From assembly GCA_035760645.1 (NCBI GenBank), contig DASTSO010000023.1, forward strand, positions 124,001 to 188,000: DNA of 64,000 nucleotides, in the 5' to 3' direction. Source of the DNA: DASSTY01 sp035760645. GTDB taxonomy: Bacteria > Gemmatimonadota > Gemmatimonadetes > Gemmatimonadales > GWC2-71-9. The translations under genes and the position numbers were made by a program. The notes under the pieces are model-generated. The model was not told the origin of the DNA, ran no database searches, and worked only from the letters and a program-made list of their open reading frames with translations. Each line of letters opens with the position of its first letter. The stretch's first letter is position 1. Positions 9,646-18,707 of the stretch are shown here, one piece after another.

Positions 9646-9754
9646 GGGCTAGGGGCTAGGGGCTAGGGAGTCCCGATAAAGAGCGGCCCTCCGATCGCCT
9701 GGATCGGAGGGCCGCTGTCGTTCGAATCCCTAGCCCCTAGCCCCTAGCCCCTAG
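9642..9754. repeat. Composite inverted-repeat element, copy 2: inverted (CTAGGGG)n arrays
   Basis: A 27-bp array of CTAGGGG heptamers (9642-9668) is exactly the reverse complement of 9728-9754, with a 15-bp stem hairpin between them. The stop codons of both convergent genes (TAG at 9643-9645 on plus, TAG at 9753-9751 on minus for recG) lie inside the two arms. The local context 'tcccgataaagagcggccctccgat' resembles the same position of copy 1, so it belongs to the same family, though its repeat unit differs. Confidence 0.85.
9682..9716. terminator. Strong bidirectional hairpin between convergent genes
   Basis: A perfect 15-bp stem (9682-9696 with 9702-9716) encloses a 5-nt loop, between the convergent small exported protein gene and recG. 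It can form in either transcript. The minus-strand flank CTTTATC is modestly T-rich; the plus-strand flank is not. Position and strength support transcription termination of both genes. Confidence 0.75.
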
Positions 9755-11865
9755 CCCACTCTGAACAGCTCCACCGCCCGCGGATACCGCTGCAGCGCCC
9801 GCTCGCGCAGGCGGGTGTGCTCGGGGCGCTGGAGCGCGGGGTCGCGCTCGATGACCTCGCGGGCGAGGTCGCGGGCGCGGGTGAGGAGATCGGTGTCGTC
9901 GGGGAGGCGGGCGTGGCGCACCTCGAAGTCGCCCGACTGGCGCGCGCCGATGAGGTCGCCCATGCCGCGCTCCTCGAGGTCGAGCTCGGCGATGCGGAAG
10001 CCGTCGAGCGTCGCGGCGAAGCGGTGCAGCCGGTCGGGCACCTGGTCGTCGGCCATGAGGATGCAGAAGCTGTCCCCCGCCCCGCGCCCGATGCGACCGC
10101 GGAGCTGGTGGAGCTGCGCGAGGCCGAAGCGCTCCGGGTGCTCGATCAGCATGATCGTCGCGTTCGGCACGTCGATACCGACCTCGATCACGGTCGTCGC
10201 GACCAGCACGTCCGCCTCGCCCGCCCGGAAGGCGCGCATCACGGCGTCGCGCTCGTCGGCCTTCATGCGACCGTGCACGAGGCCGACCCGGAGCTCGGGC
10301 CACCGCCCGCGCAACGCCTCGGCCATCGTGGTCGCGGCACGGAGATCGGCCTTCTCGCTCTCCTCGATGACCGGCAGCACGACGTACGCCTGCCGCCCCG
10401 CCCCGCATTCCTCCTGCACGAAATGCAGCACCCGCTCGCGCTGGCCGCCGGTGCGCACCGCGGTGCGGATCGTGCCGCGGCCCGGCGGCCGCTGCCGGAG
10501 CGTCGAGACGTCGAGGTCGCCGTAGAGCGTGAGGGCGAGCGAGCGCGGGATCGGCGTCGCGGTCAGGAGCAGGACGTCGGGCGCCGCCCCCTTGCCGATG
10601 AGCGCCGCGCGCTGCTCGACGCCGAAGCGGTGCTGCTCGTCGATGACGGCGAGGCCGAGCCGGTGGAAGTTGACGCTCTCCTGCACCAGCGCGTGCGTAC
10701 CGACGACGATGCGCGCCCTGCCCTCGGCGATCGCCTGCCGGATCGCCTTCTTCTCCGCCGCAGTCTGCCGGCCCAGGAGGAGCTGCGGCCGGATCTCGAG
10801 CGGGGCGAGCAGCCGCTCGAGCGTCGCCGCGTGCTGCTCGGCGAGGAGCTCGGTGGGCGCCATGAGCGCCGCCTGGAAGCCGTTCTCCACGGCGAGGAGC
10901 ATCGCGAAGAGCGCGACGACCGTCTTCCCGGTGCCCACGTCGCCCATCAGCAGGCGGTGCATCCGCTCGGACGCCGTCATGTCGCCCGTGATCTCGCGGA
11001 GCGCCTGCTGCTGGTCGTCGGTGAGCTGGAAGGGAAGCGTGTCCTTGAGGCGCGTCGTGAGGTCGCGCTTCACCTCGAAGGCGATCCCGGCGCGCTGCCG
11101 CTTGGCGAGGGCGCGCGCGCGGATCAGCATGAGCTGCAGGTCGAAGAGCTCGTCGAAGGCGAGCCGCCGCCGGCCGCGCTCCGCCTCCTGCACGCTCGCC
11201 GGCTGGTGCACCGCCCGGAGCGCGTCGGCGAGCGCCGGGAGACCGAGCGAGCGGCGGAGCGCGTCGGGCATCGGATCGCTCGAGAGCGCCACCAGCGGCT
11301 CGAGGTGCCGCTCGACGAGCCCGCGGATGACCTTGTGGCTCAGCCCCTCGGTGGCGGGATAGACCGGCAGCACCTTCCCCTGCGCGAGCGGATCGCTCTC
11401 CTCGTCACTCTCGGCGTCGGCGAGGATGAGAAATTCGCGCGGCGCCATCTGGCGGCCGTGGTAGAAGCGCACCGGCCCCGAGACGAGGAGCGTCTGCCCC
11501 ACGGCGATGGTGCGGTCGAGGAAGGCCTGGCCCGGCCAGACGCACTCCATCACGCCGATGTCGTCGCGCAGCACGGCGTGGAAGATCCGCAGCCCGCGCC
11601 GGGTCGGCAGCACGCCCTTCGCGACCACGCGGCCCATGCAGGCCGCCTCCGTCCCCACCTGCACCCGCGCGAGCGGGGTGACGGTGGAGGCGTCCACGTA
11701 GCGATGCGGGAGGTGCCAGAGGAGATCCTGCGCGACGCGGATGCCGAGGCGCGCGAGCGCCTCGGCGCGCCGCTCGCCGATCCCCTTCAGGAACTGGACC
11801 GGGGTGTCGAGCCGGAGCGCGCCGCTCGCCTGCGGTCGGCCGGTGGTCGATCGGCGGGTCGGCAT
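9751..11865 (-). CDS. recG: ATP-dependent DNA helicase RecG
   Basis: Superfamily 2 helicase that remodels stalled replication forks and branch-migrates Holliday junctions. It is 704 residues. Residues about 20-150 form the wedge OB-fold region (starting with VQFLKGIGERRAEAL, an HhH-like start). Walker A GDVGTGKT is at 308-315, the DEQH box at 408-411 in AVIDEQHRFGVEQR, and motif VI around LHQLRGRIGRG, followed by the TRG-type C-terminal region. It lies 19 bp after ftsY, so is probably co-transcribed. Its stop codon lies in the CTAGGGG array. Confidence 0.96.
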   Translation of the reverse strand: MPTRRSTTGRPQASGALRLDTPVQFLKGIGERRAEALARLGIRVAQDLLWHLPHRYVDASTVTPLARVQVGTEAACMGRVVAKGVLPTRRGLRIFHAVLRDDIGVMECVWPGQAFLDRTIAVGQTLLVSGPVRFYHGRQMAPREFLILADAESDEESDPLAQGKVLPVYPATEGLSHKVIRGLVERHLEPLVALSSDPMPDALRRSLGLPALADALRAVHQPASVQEAERGRRRLAFDELFDLQLMLIRARALAKRQRAGIAFEVKRDLTTRLKDTLPFQLTDDQQQALREITGDMTASERMHRLLMGDVGTGKTVVALFAMLLAVENGFQAALMAPTELLAEQHAATLERLLAPLEIRPQLLLGRQTAAEKKAIRQAIAEGRARIVVGTHALVQESVNFHRLGLAVIDEQHRFGVEQRAALIGKGAAPDVLLLTATPIPRSLALTLYGDLDVSTLRQRPPGRGTIRTAVRTGGQRERVLHFVQEECGAGRQAYVVLPVIEESEKADLRAATTMAEALRGRWPELRVGLVHGRMKADERDAVMRAFRAGEADVLVATTVIEVGIDVPNATIMLIEHPERFGLAQLHQLRGRIGRGAGDSFCILMADDQVPDRLHRFAATLDGFRIAELDLEERGMGDLIGARQSGDFEVRHARLPDDTDLLTRARDLAREVIERDPALQRPEHTRLRERALQRYPRAVELFRVG

Positions 11866-11884
11866 GCGTGGCCGGGAAGGCCCC

Positions 11885-12814
11885 TCAGGCGTTCGCCGCG
11901 ATGAGGTGCTCGGCGAACTCCTTCGGATCGAACGGCGCGAGGTCGTCCACCGTCTCGCCGAGGCCGACGAAGCGGATCGGCACGCCGAGCTCGCGGCGGA
12001 TCGCCGTCACGGCGCCGCCGCGCGCGGTGCCGTCGAGCTTGGTGACGATGATGCCCGTCGGGGTGACGGCCTCGCCGAAGAGCTTCCCCTGGCTGATCGC
12101 GTTCTGGCCCACCGTGCCGTCGAGCACGATGAACGTCTCGTGCGGCGCGCCGGGGAGCTTGCGGGCGATGACGCGGTTCACCTTGCGGAGCTCCTCCATC
12201 AGCCCCTCCTGCGTATGCAGGCGGCCGGCGGTGTCGATGATGAGCGTGTCCATCCCGCGCGCCCTGGCGGCCTCCACGGCGTCGAAGGCGACCGCGGCCG
12301 GATCGCCGCCCGGCGCGCCCGCGACGCAGGGGATGCCGAGCCGGTCGGCCCACACCTGGAGCTGCTGGATGGCGCCGGCGCGGTAGGTGTCGGCCGCGGC
12401 GACCATCACCTTGCGCTTCTCCCGGAGCAGCCGGCGCGCGAGCTTGGCGACCGTGGTCGTCTTCCCGGTGCCGTTCACGCCGACGACGAGGATGACCGTG
12501 GGCCCCTCCGCCGCGCGCGCCACCTCGCCCGGATTGCCGGGGACCTCGAGCATCTCGGTGAGCCGGCTCTGGAGCGCCCTGCGGAGGTCGTCCTCGGTCT
12601 TGAGGCGGCCCTTGCGGACCTCGTCCTCCAGCGCCTCGGTGAGGTCCACCGTGGCGCTCACGCCGAAGTCGGCCTCGATGAGGGCGCGCTCGAGGAGCTC
12701 GAGGTCCTGCTGGTTGAGACCCCGCATGACGGCGTTCACGTCGGTGAACGCGAACTTCTTGATGCGGGACCAGATCGATTCCTTCTGGCTGCTGCCGAGA
12801 CGGCCACCAAACAT
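11885..12814 (-). CDS. ftsY: Signal recognition particle receptor FtsY
   Basis: SRP-receptor GTPase that docks ribosome-nascent chain complexes at the membrane translocon. From the ATG at 12814 it has 309 residues, a short NG-only form without the acidic A domain of enterobacteria. An N domain (about 10-100) precedes the G domain: G1 GVNGTGKTT 112-120, the DTYRAGA motif at 142-148, DTAGRLHTQ, and TKLDGTARGG. The start is chosen because a GGAG (minus strand, 12824-12821) lies 6 nt upstream; the in-frame extension to 12910 is Ser/Arg-rich and non-homologous. Confidence 0.95.
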   Translation of the reverse strand: MFGGRLGSSQKESIWSRIKKFAFTDVNAVMRGLNQQDLELLERALIEADFGVSATVDLTEALEDEVRKGRLKTEDDLRRALQSRLTEMLEVPGNPGEVARAAEGPTVILVVGVNGTGKTTTVAKLARRLLREKRKVMVAAADTYRAGAIQQLQVWADRLGIPCVAGAPGGDPAAVAFDAVEAARARGMDTLIIDTAGRLHTQEGLMEELRKVNRVIARKLPGAPHETFIVLDGTVGQNAISQGKLFGEAVTPTGIIVTKLDGTARGGAVTAIRRELGVPIRFVGLGETVDDLAPFDPKEFAEHLIAANA

Positions 12815-12820
12815 GCGGAA

Positions 12821-12824
12821 CTCC
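12821..12824 (-). promoter_or_regulatory. Ribosome-binding site deciding the ftsY start
   Basis: GGAG on the minus strand lies 6 nt before the ATG at 12814. No equally placed site precedes the longer in-frame start at 12910, so the short FtsY is favoured. Confidence 0.65.
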
Positions 12825-12934
12825 GAACTGCGGGACGACTGCGTGAAGGGGGACGGGGCCCGACCTGAGCGGCGACCTGACGTGGCAGACGCCAACGCCA
12901 GCCGGCTCAACGCCTTGCACCGCCGGACCGGAGG

Positions 12935-12963
12935 AATCTAACCCCACCGGACCCGCTTCTCAC
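12935..12963 (-). promoter_or_regulatory. Candidate sigma-70-type promoter for ftsY-recG
   Basis: On the minus strand a GTGAGA (-35; plus 12958-12963) and TAGATT (-10; plus 12935-12940) are separated by exactly 17 bp, each matching the consensus at four of six bases. They lie in the 200-bp gap between the VWA-like gene and ftsY, giving a leader of roughly 115 nt. Nothing else recognisable was seen in this gap. Confidence 0.35.
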
Positions 12964-13014
12964 GTACCGCTTCGCCGCGACCGGCGCCGGACGCCCGCCC
13001 CGGGCGCGGCCCGC

Positions 13015-14853
13015 TCAGCGCAGGCCGAGGCGCCGCCGGAAGAGCCACTCGGCCGAGAAGGCGAGCACACAGAGGCCGAAGAGCCAGGCCCAGTCGCGCG
13101 CGGCGGTCCGGCGGGCGGCGGCGACGGGCCGGGCGGGCTTCTCCCGGAGCGTCACCGCGTGCGGCACGAGCTCGGCCGAATAGGGCTCGATCGCGGCGAG
13201 CCCGTCGCCCCCGCCCTGGAGCCGGTAGCGGTAGGTGCCGACCGGGAGCCAGGCGAGCGCGCGGCCCGCGCCGTCGAAGACGAGGGTATCGCTCCGGGTA
13301 TCACTCCCCGCCGACCAGGTGACCGGCAGCGGCCCCGGCGCCCCCGGGCCGGTCCACTCGAAGACGATCGGCAGCCCGTTCTCCACGACCGGCCGGACCG
13401 GGCGCGCGCGTCCCTGCGTCGTGTCGGTGCCGCCCAGGAGCCAGCTCGCCGCGGCCGCGACCCAGGCGCGATACGCCTCCTCGCTCGAGCCGCCGAGAAA
13501 GGCCCAGCGGAAGAGCCCGTCCACCGCGACCGTCAGCTCGCGCCGCCGGCCCGCGGCGCGCCCGACGACGGCGGCCCGCTCGGGGCCGCGCCGTCCCTCC
13601 CTGGCCGTGAGCGCGATCCACGCATCCGCGGGCGGGGCGAGCGGTGTGAGGCGGAACGCGGGCGGGAAGCTGTCCACCGGGGCGCCGACGAACGCGCCGG
13701 CGAGCGGCGACGTGGTCGTCGCGGCGAGGTACCAGTCGCCCGGAAGGACGGTGGCGCCGCTCTCGCCACTGGGCCAGAGCCAGACGCCGCGCGCGCCGCT
13801 CCCCTCGGCGTAGCCGCCCGTGCCGCCCTTGAGGACGAGGAGATCCGCGCCGCGCGCCGCGCGCCGCACGGCGTCGGTCGAGACGACCGAGAGATCCGTC
13901 ATCGAGCGCCAGCGGTCGCGCTCGAGGCGCACGTAGCCGCGCACCGGGAACTGCGCCACGTCGCGGAGGGTGCGGAAGAGGAAGCGGCTGTCCCAGTCGG
14001 CCGGGTCGGCGAGGAGGACGACGCCGGGCGTCGGCGTCACGGTGACGAGGAGGAGCCGCGCGTCGGTGCGCGGCTCGGCATCGCGCCCCCGCGCGGCGCG
14101 GTCCGCCGCCGTGTCCAGCGCGACCCGCACGAGGTGCGTCCCCGCCGGGAGCGCCGTGCCGGGCGCGCGGAGCGTGAGCCGCGCCGCGCCGCCGGTGACC
14201 GCGGCACGGCGCCGCGCGAGCGTGCGGTCGCCCGCCGTCGCGACGACGGCGACGCTGTCCACGGTCGTGTCGCCCGTGACGCGCACCTCGACCTCGAGGG
14301 CGAGCGAGTCGCCGGCGGTGAGGCGCTGCGGCCCGCGCGCGGCGGTGATCGCGACGTCGGGCCGCCCGGGCCGCGGCACGAGGCGCACGCCCGCACGGCC
14401 CAGGAGGTCGGGCGGAATGTCGCTCGCGTCCTCGATCTCGCCGTCGGTGACGACGAGGACGGGCCGGTCCGAGGCGGACGCCGCCGCGAGCGCCGGGGCG
14501 AGGAGCGAGCGGCCGCGCTCGGGGAGCGTGTCGCCGCCCGGCCGCTCGTCGCCGAAGGTGCGCACCTCGCCCGTGCGCCGCGCCTCGGCGAGGAGCGCGG
14601 GCCAGCGGCGCGCGGAGTCGCGCGCGGCGGCCTCCGCCGTCATGCTGAGCGAGCCGTCGAGCAGCACGAGCGGCCGGTGCGCGGCCGGCGGCGTCGGACA
14701 GCTCACGTTGAGCAGGAGGAGGCCGAGCGCCGTCCACGCGACGGCCCGGAGCAGGGCAGGCAAAAGGGCCCGGCGCCCAAGGCGCTCGAGCCCGAAGTAG
14801 GTCACGCCCGCGAGGGCCAGCGCCGCGAGCGCGACCAGAGCGATGCGAAGCAT
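13015..14853 (-). CDS. Membrane protein with VWA-like domain
   Basis: From the ATG at 14853 it has 612 residues. Two N-terminal membrane helices (about 1-20 and 33-51) are followed by a large extracytoplasmic region that opens with V-L-L-D66-G-S68-L-S70, the D-x-S-x-S pattern of a VWA metal site, and a single C-terminal helix near 590-606 followed by Arg residues. This two-helix/VWA/one-helix plan recalls BatA-type or glutamine-amidotransferase-like membrane proteins. It follows the M23 peptidase gene by 34 bp at the tail of the division cluster, so a role in envelope remodelling is a guess. A 30-codon in-frame upstream extension is rejected as Arg-rich. Confidence 0.65.
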   Translation of the reverse strand: MLRIALVALAALALAGVTYFGLERLGRRALLPALLRAVAWTALGLLLLNVSCPTPPAAHRPLVLLDGSLSMTAEAAARDSARRWPALLAEARRTGEVRTFGDERPGGDTLPERGRSLLAPALAAASASDRPVLVVTDGEIEDASDIPPDLLGRAGVRLVPRPGRPDVAITAARGPQRLTAGDSLALEVEVRVTGDTTVDSVAVVATAGDRTLARRRAAVTGGAARLTLRAPGTALPAGTHLVRVALDTAADRAARGRDAEPRTDARLLLVTVTPTPGVVLLADPADWDSRFLFRTLRDVAQFPVRGYVRLERDRWRSMTDLSVVSTDAVRRAARGADLLVLKGGTGGYAEGSGARGVWLWPSGESGATVLPGDWYLAATTTSPLAGAFVGAPVDSFPPAFRLTPLAPPADAWIALTAREGRRGPERAAVVGRAAGRRRELTVAVDGLFRWAFLGGSSEEAYRAWVAAAASWLLGGTDTTQGRARPVRPVVENGLPIVFEWTGPGAPGPLPVTWSAGSDTRSDTLVFDGAGRALAWLPVGTYRYRLQGGGDGLAAIEPYSAELVPHAVTLREKPARPVAAARRTAARDWAWLFGLCVLAFSAEWLFRRRLGLR

Positions 14854-14887
14854 GGTCGCGAAGATCGCGCGGCGCCGCGGCGCGGCG

Positions 14888-16204
14888 TCAGTTGGAGCGG
14901 ATCGCCGGGTCCGCCTCGTGCATCGCCACGAGCGGCTCGGCACCGCCCACCGGCGCCTGCCCGTAGAGCTGCGCCGCCAGGCGCGCGCGCTCGGCCTCGA
15001 ACGCCGCGCGCTCGCGGCCGGTGAGCGGAAGCCCGCCGCCGAGGTTGACGGAGCGCGAGTCCTTCGCGACGCCGTTGACGCGGAACTCGTAGTGGAGGTG
15101 CGGGCCGGTGGCGAGGCCCGTCATGCCGACGTAGCCGATCGTCTGGCCCTGCGACACGTGGGCGCCGGCACGGATGCCGCGCGCGAAGCTGCGCAGGTGG
15201 CCGTAGCGCGTCGTGATCCCGTTGCGGTGCCGCACCTCGACGAGGTTGCCGTAGCCGCCCGCGTGCCCCGCGCGCAGCACGACGCCGTCGCCCGCCGCCA
15301 TCACCGGCGTGCCCGAGGCCGCGGCGTAGTCGGTCCCCTCGTGCTTGCGCACGTAGCCCAGGATCGGGTGCTTGCGGCCGCGGGTGAAATTCGACGAGAT
15401 CCGCCGGAACTCGAGCGGCGCGCGCAGGAAGGCGAGCCGCAGCGAGACGCCCTTGGCGTCGTAGAAGGCGTTGCGGCCCGCCTCACCGCCGAAGCGGAAG
15501 GCGGTGTAGGCCCGCCCCGCCACCGAGAGGTCGCTCGCGAGCACGCGCCCGAAGCGCACCTCGCCCTCGGCGCTCACGAGGCGCTCGAGCAGGACCTGGA
15601 ACGTATCGCCCGGCTGGAGGTCGCGCGTGAAGTCGATCTGCCAGGCGTAGACGTCCGCGATCTCCCAGGCCAGCCGGGTCCGCTCCGCGCCGCCGAGCAG
15701 CGAGTCGGGGATCGCGTCGAGCGCCTCGTAGAGCGAGGCATCGATCTTCCCCTCGACGCGCACGATCTCCGGCCGCCACTCGATCGTCTCCCGCTCGGCA
15801 TCCCACCCCTCGGCGACGCGGCGGATCTGCAGCCGCGTCTCCGCGTCGGTGCGCACCGTGATGTGCGACGGCTCGGAGTCGTTCGCCTCGCGGCGGAAGT
15901 TGAAGACCATGCCCGCGCGCAGGCGTCGCGGGTCGAGCTTCGGCGCGATCGCGCGGATGTCGAGGTTGCGGATCCCGTGCCGCGCGAAGAGCGCCGAGAG
16001 CGTCTCGCCGCGCCGCAGCGTGTCGGTGACCTCGTGAAAGCGCACGGGCTGCACCGCCGGCGTGCTCGCCACGCCGGCGAGCGCGGGACCGGCCGGGGCC
16101 GGGCCGGGAACGTCGAAGCGGCGCCACGGCCACTTCCCGCTCTCGGCGAAGAAGATGGCCGTCAGGATGACGGCGAAGGCGAAGGGGAGCTTGAACCGGC
16201 CCAT
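14888..16204 (-). CDS. M23 (LytM-type) peptidoglycan endopeptidase or division activator
   Basis: A 438-residue membrane-anchored protein with an N-terminal hydrophobic anchor (6-20). A central region (about 60-240) contains LysM/OapA-like segments (RRGETLSALFARHGI; LQPGDTFQVLLER). The C-terminal M23 domain has a full zinc site: H288-x3-D292 in RKHEGTDYA and the H-x-H H369-L-H371 in GPHLHYEF. A complete site suggests a true endopeptidase rather than an EnvC/NlpD-like regulator. The start shares a base with the ftsZ stop (TGATG), so it is made together with FtsZ and likely cuts septal peptidoglycan. Confidence 0.9.
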   Translation of the reverse strand: MGRFKLPFAFAVILTAIFFAESGKWPWRRFDVPGPAPAGPALAGVASTPAVQPVRFHEVTDTLRRGETLSALFARHGIRNLDIRAIAPKLDPRRLRAGMVFNFRREANDSEPSHITVRTDAETRLQIRRVAEGWDAERETIEWRPEIVRVEGKIDASLYEALDAIPDSLLGGAERTRLAWEIADVYAWQIDFTRDLQPGDTFQVLLERLVSAEGEVRFGRVLASDLSVAGRAYTAFRFGGEAGRNAFYDAKGVSLRLAFLRAPLEFRRISSNFTRGRKHPILGYVRKHEGTDYAAASGTPVMAAGDGVVLRAGHAGGYGNLVEVRHRNGITTRYGHLRSFARGIRAGAHVSQGQTIGYVGMTGLATGPHLHYEFRVNGVAKDSRSVNLGGGLPLTGRERAAFEAERARLAAQLYGQAPVGGAEPLVAMHEADPAIRSN

Positions 16205-17427
16205 CAGTCCATCTGCCGCCGGATGAAGGTCGGGATCTCCATGTCAGAGACCTCGCCGGACGGCATGGTGGGCCGGGGCTGAATGCGCGGCGCGGGAGCC
16301 GGCGTCGCGTTCGGCGCGGGATGCGCCGGGTGCGCCGAGGCCCCGCCGGCGCGCTGCTTGGGCGACGGGAAGTTGATCACGCTCGCCGTGCCCGGGTGCC
16401 CCGCGCGGCCGTGCGCGCCGGGCATCCCCGGCATGCCGGCCGCGCCGAGCGGCGTGTCGCCCGCGAGCTGGCGGTCGAAACCGGTGGCGATGACCGTGAC
16501 GCGCACCTCGCCGTGCATCGCGGCGTCGTTGCCGGCGCCGAAGATGATCTCGGCCTCGTCCCCGACCGCGTCGTGGATGATGTCGTTGATCTGCGTCGTC
16601 TCGCCGAGCGTGAGGTCGTCGCCGCCGATGATGTTGATCAGCACGCCCGTGGCGCCGGCGATCGAGACGTTGTCGAGCAGCGGGCTCGAGATCGCCTGCT
16701 GCGCCGCCTCGAGCGCGCGGTTCTCGCCGCGGCCGATGCCGGTGCCCATCAGCGCCGCGCCGCCGTTCTGCATGACGGTGCGCACGTCGGCGAAGTCGAC
16801 GTTGATGATGCCGGTGCTCGTGATCAGGCTCGCGATGCCCTGGGTGGCGTGCAGCAGCACCTCGTCGGCCTTCTTGAGCGCGTCCTGGAAGGGGATCCCC
16901 TTGCCCACCACCGCGAGGAGGCGCTCGTTCGGCACGACGATCATCGTGTCGACGTTCTTGCGCATCTCGGCGATGCCGTTCTCGGCCTGGCGCATGCGGC
17001 GCCGGCCTTCGAAGAGGAACGGCTTGGTGACGATGCCGACGGTGAGCGCGCCCTGCTCGCGCGCCATCTGCGCGACGAGCGGCGCGGCGCCGGTGCCGGT
17101 GCCGCCGCCCATGCCGCAGGTGACGAAGACCATGTCGGCGCCGGTGAGGTGCTGGGCGACCTCGTCGCGGTTCTCCTCCATCGCCTGGCGGCCGATCTCG
17201 GGTCGCGCCCCGGCGCCGAGGCCCCGCGTGAGCTTGCGGCCGATCTGGATCTTCACGTCCGCGCGGTTGAGAGCGAGCGCCTGGGCGTCCGTGTTGACCG
17301 TGAGGAACTCGACCCCCTGCAGCTGCTCCTCGATCATCCGGTTGACGGCGTTCCCGCCGCCGCCGCCGACGCCGACGACCTTCATCCGGGCGTGCTGCGC
17401 GCCGCTCTCTTCCAGCTCAAAGATCAT
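16204..17427 (-). CDS. ftsZ: Cell division protein FtsZ
   Basis: Tubulin-like GTPase that forms the cytokinetic ring. It is 407 residues. The nucleotide-binding GGGTGTG is at 107-113, the N-terminal glycine-rich loop VGVGGGGGNAVNRM at 18-31, and the T7-loop region FADVRTVM follows. A Pro/Ala/His-rich linker leads to the C-terminal conserved peptide MEIPTFIRRQ, which binds FtsA. The ATG at 17427 is supported by a GGGGA 8 nt upstream; the frame extends 15 codons further but without homology. It follows ftsA by 23 bp. Confidence 0.98.
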   Translation of the reverse strand: MIFELEESGAQHARMKVVGVGGGGGNAVNRMIEEQLQGVEFLTVNTDAQALALNRADVKIQIGRKLTRGLGAGARPEIGRQAMEENRDEVAQHLTGADMVFVTCGMGGGTGTGAAPLVAQMAREQGALTVGIVTKPFLFEGRRRMRQAENGIAEMRKNVDTMIVVPNERLLAVVGKGIPFQDALKKADEVLLHATQGIASLITSTGIINVDFADVRTVMQNGGAALMGTGIGRGENRALEAAQQAISSPLLDNVSIAGATGVLINIIGGDDLTLGETTQINDIIHDAVGDEAEIIFGAGNDAAMHGEVRVTVIATGFDRQLAGDTPLGAAGMPGMPGAHGRAGHPGTASVINFPSPKQRAGGASAHPAHPAPNATPAPAPRIQPRPTMPSGEVSDMEIPTFIRRQMD

Positions 17428-17450
17428 TGGTTGGTTCCCCTGGCCACGAC

Positions 17451-18707
17451 TCAGAAGAAATCCTGCAGCCACCGCTTGACCGGACCGAGCACCTTCTCCG
17501 CCGACGGGCCGCGCCGGCCGCCGTGCCCGAGGCCGCCGCCCTGCGCCACCTGCCGCGCCCCGTAGAGCACCAGCCCCGCCGGCACCGCCATCCGCGGCGA
17601 CTCGAGGCTGTCCGCGAGACCCCGGAGGTGCTCGCCCGGCACGCCCACCCGCGCCGGCATCGCGAACACCTCGCGCGCCAGCTCCACCATGCCCGGGGTC
17701 AAAGCCCCACCGCCCGTAAGGATAACACCCGCCGGCAGCCGGGTGTGATAACCGGCCCGGGTGATCTCGTCGAGGGCGTATTCGAGGACTTCCTGCAGGC
17801 GCATATGCATGATGTGCGCCAGCACCCGGCGCTGCGCGTTGCGCGGCCCCTGCCCCGGCGTGCTCGGCAGGTCGAAGACGTCGCTGTCGGGCACCAGGGG
17901 CTCGAAGGCCGCGCCGTAGCGCTCCTTGAGCCGCTCGGCGTCCTGCTGCGTGACCTGGAGCCCGTGGACGATGTCGGCCGTGACGTGCCCGCCCGCCATC
18001 AGCAGCGACCCGGTGTGGCGGATCTTCCCGTTGTGGAAGATCGACACATTCGTCGAGCCGCCGCCCAGCTCCACCAGCGCGCAGCCCAGCTCGCGCTCGT
18101 CGGGGGTGAGCACCGAGAGACTGGCCGCGAGCGACTCGAGGACGAACTCGCCGACGTGGAAGCCCGCGCGCTCGACGCAGCGCCGCAGGTTCTGCAGCGC
18201 GCTCGAGAGCACGGTGACCAGGTACACCTCCGCCTCGAGCCGGCTCCCGCTCATGCCGATCGGCTCGTTGATCCCCGGCTGCTGGTCGACGAGGTAGTCC
18301 TGCGGGATGGCGTGCAGCAGCTCGTGGTCGCGCCCGAACGAGACGTTGCTCGCCATGTCGTTGACGCGCGCGACGTCGCTCGTGCGGATCTCGTCGCCCG
18401 TGACGCTCACCATGCCGTGCGAGCTGCGCCCGGCGACGTGCTCGCCCGCGATGCCGCAGTAGACGGTGCCGACCTCGACGCCGGCCATCCGCTGCGCGTC
18501 CTTCATCGCCTTGCCGATGGCGCGCGTCGTCTCCTCGATGTCGCGCACCACGCCGCGCCGCACCCCGGCGCTGCGCTCCTGGCCGAGACCGAGGATCTTG
18601 ACCGTGGGCGCGCGCGAGTCGCCGCCCACCACCTCGGCGATGACCGCCACCACCTTGGTCGAGCCGACGTCGAGCGCGGCGACGAGCCGCTGGGGCTGGG
18701 CGCTCAC
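17451..18707 (-). CDS. ftsA: Cell division protein FtsA
   Basis: Actin-family ATPase that tethers FtsZ to the membrane. From the GTG at 18707 it has 418 residues: N-terminal VAALDVGSTKVVAVIAEV (phosphate 1 loop), the SHDS2-type insertion around YLVDQQPGINEPIGMSG, phosphate 2 ALVELGGGSTNVSIF, and the adenosine motif VILTGGGALTPGM. The C-terminus GPVKRWLQDFF is the expected amphipathic membrane-targeting helix. The GTG overlaps the ftsQ stop (GTGA). A much longer in-frame opening upstream is antisense-like and was not used. Confidence 0.97.
   Translation of the reverse strand: MSAQPQRLVAALDVGSTKVVAVIAEVVGGDSRAPTVKILGLGQERSAGVRRGVVRDIEETTRAIGKAMKDAQRMAGVEVGTVYCGIAGEHVAGRSSHGMVSVTGDEIRTSDVARVNDMASNVSFGRDHELLHAIPQDYLVDQQPGINEPIGMSGSRLEAEVYLVTVLSSALQNLRRCVERAGFHVGEFVLESLAASLSVLTPDERELGCALVELGGGSTNVSIFHNGKIRHTGSLLMAGGHVTADIVHGLQVTQQDAERLKERYGAAFEPLVPDSDVFDLPSTPGQGPRNAQRRVLAHIMHMRLQEVLEYALDEITRAGYHTRLPAGVILTGGGALTPGMVELAREVFAMPARVGVPGEHLRGLADSLESPRMAVPAGLVLYGARQVAQGGGLGHGGRRGPSAEKVLGPVKRWLQDFF

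Noticed and set aside
9716..9730. TTCGAATCC near the recG hairpin as a tRNA T-arm remnant
   Set aside because: No acceptor, D or anticodon arms can be built around it; the region is explained by the inverted repeat element.
9642..9754. CRISPR array from repeated heptamers
   Set aside because: Units are 7 bp with no spacers, and no cas genes are present.
14854..14943. Longer N-terminus for the VWA-like protein
   Set aside because: The 30 extra residues are Arg-rich and precede an obvious membrane-anchor start; the extension would also overlap the M23 gene's 3' end.
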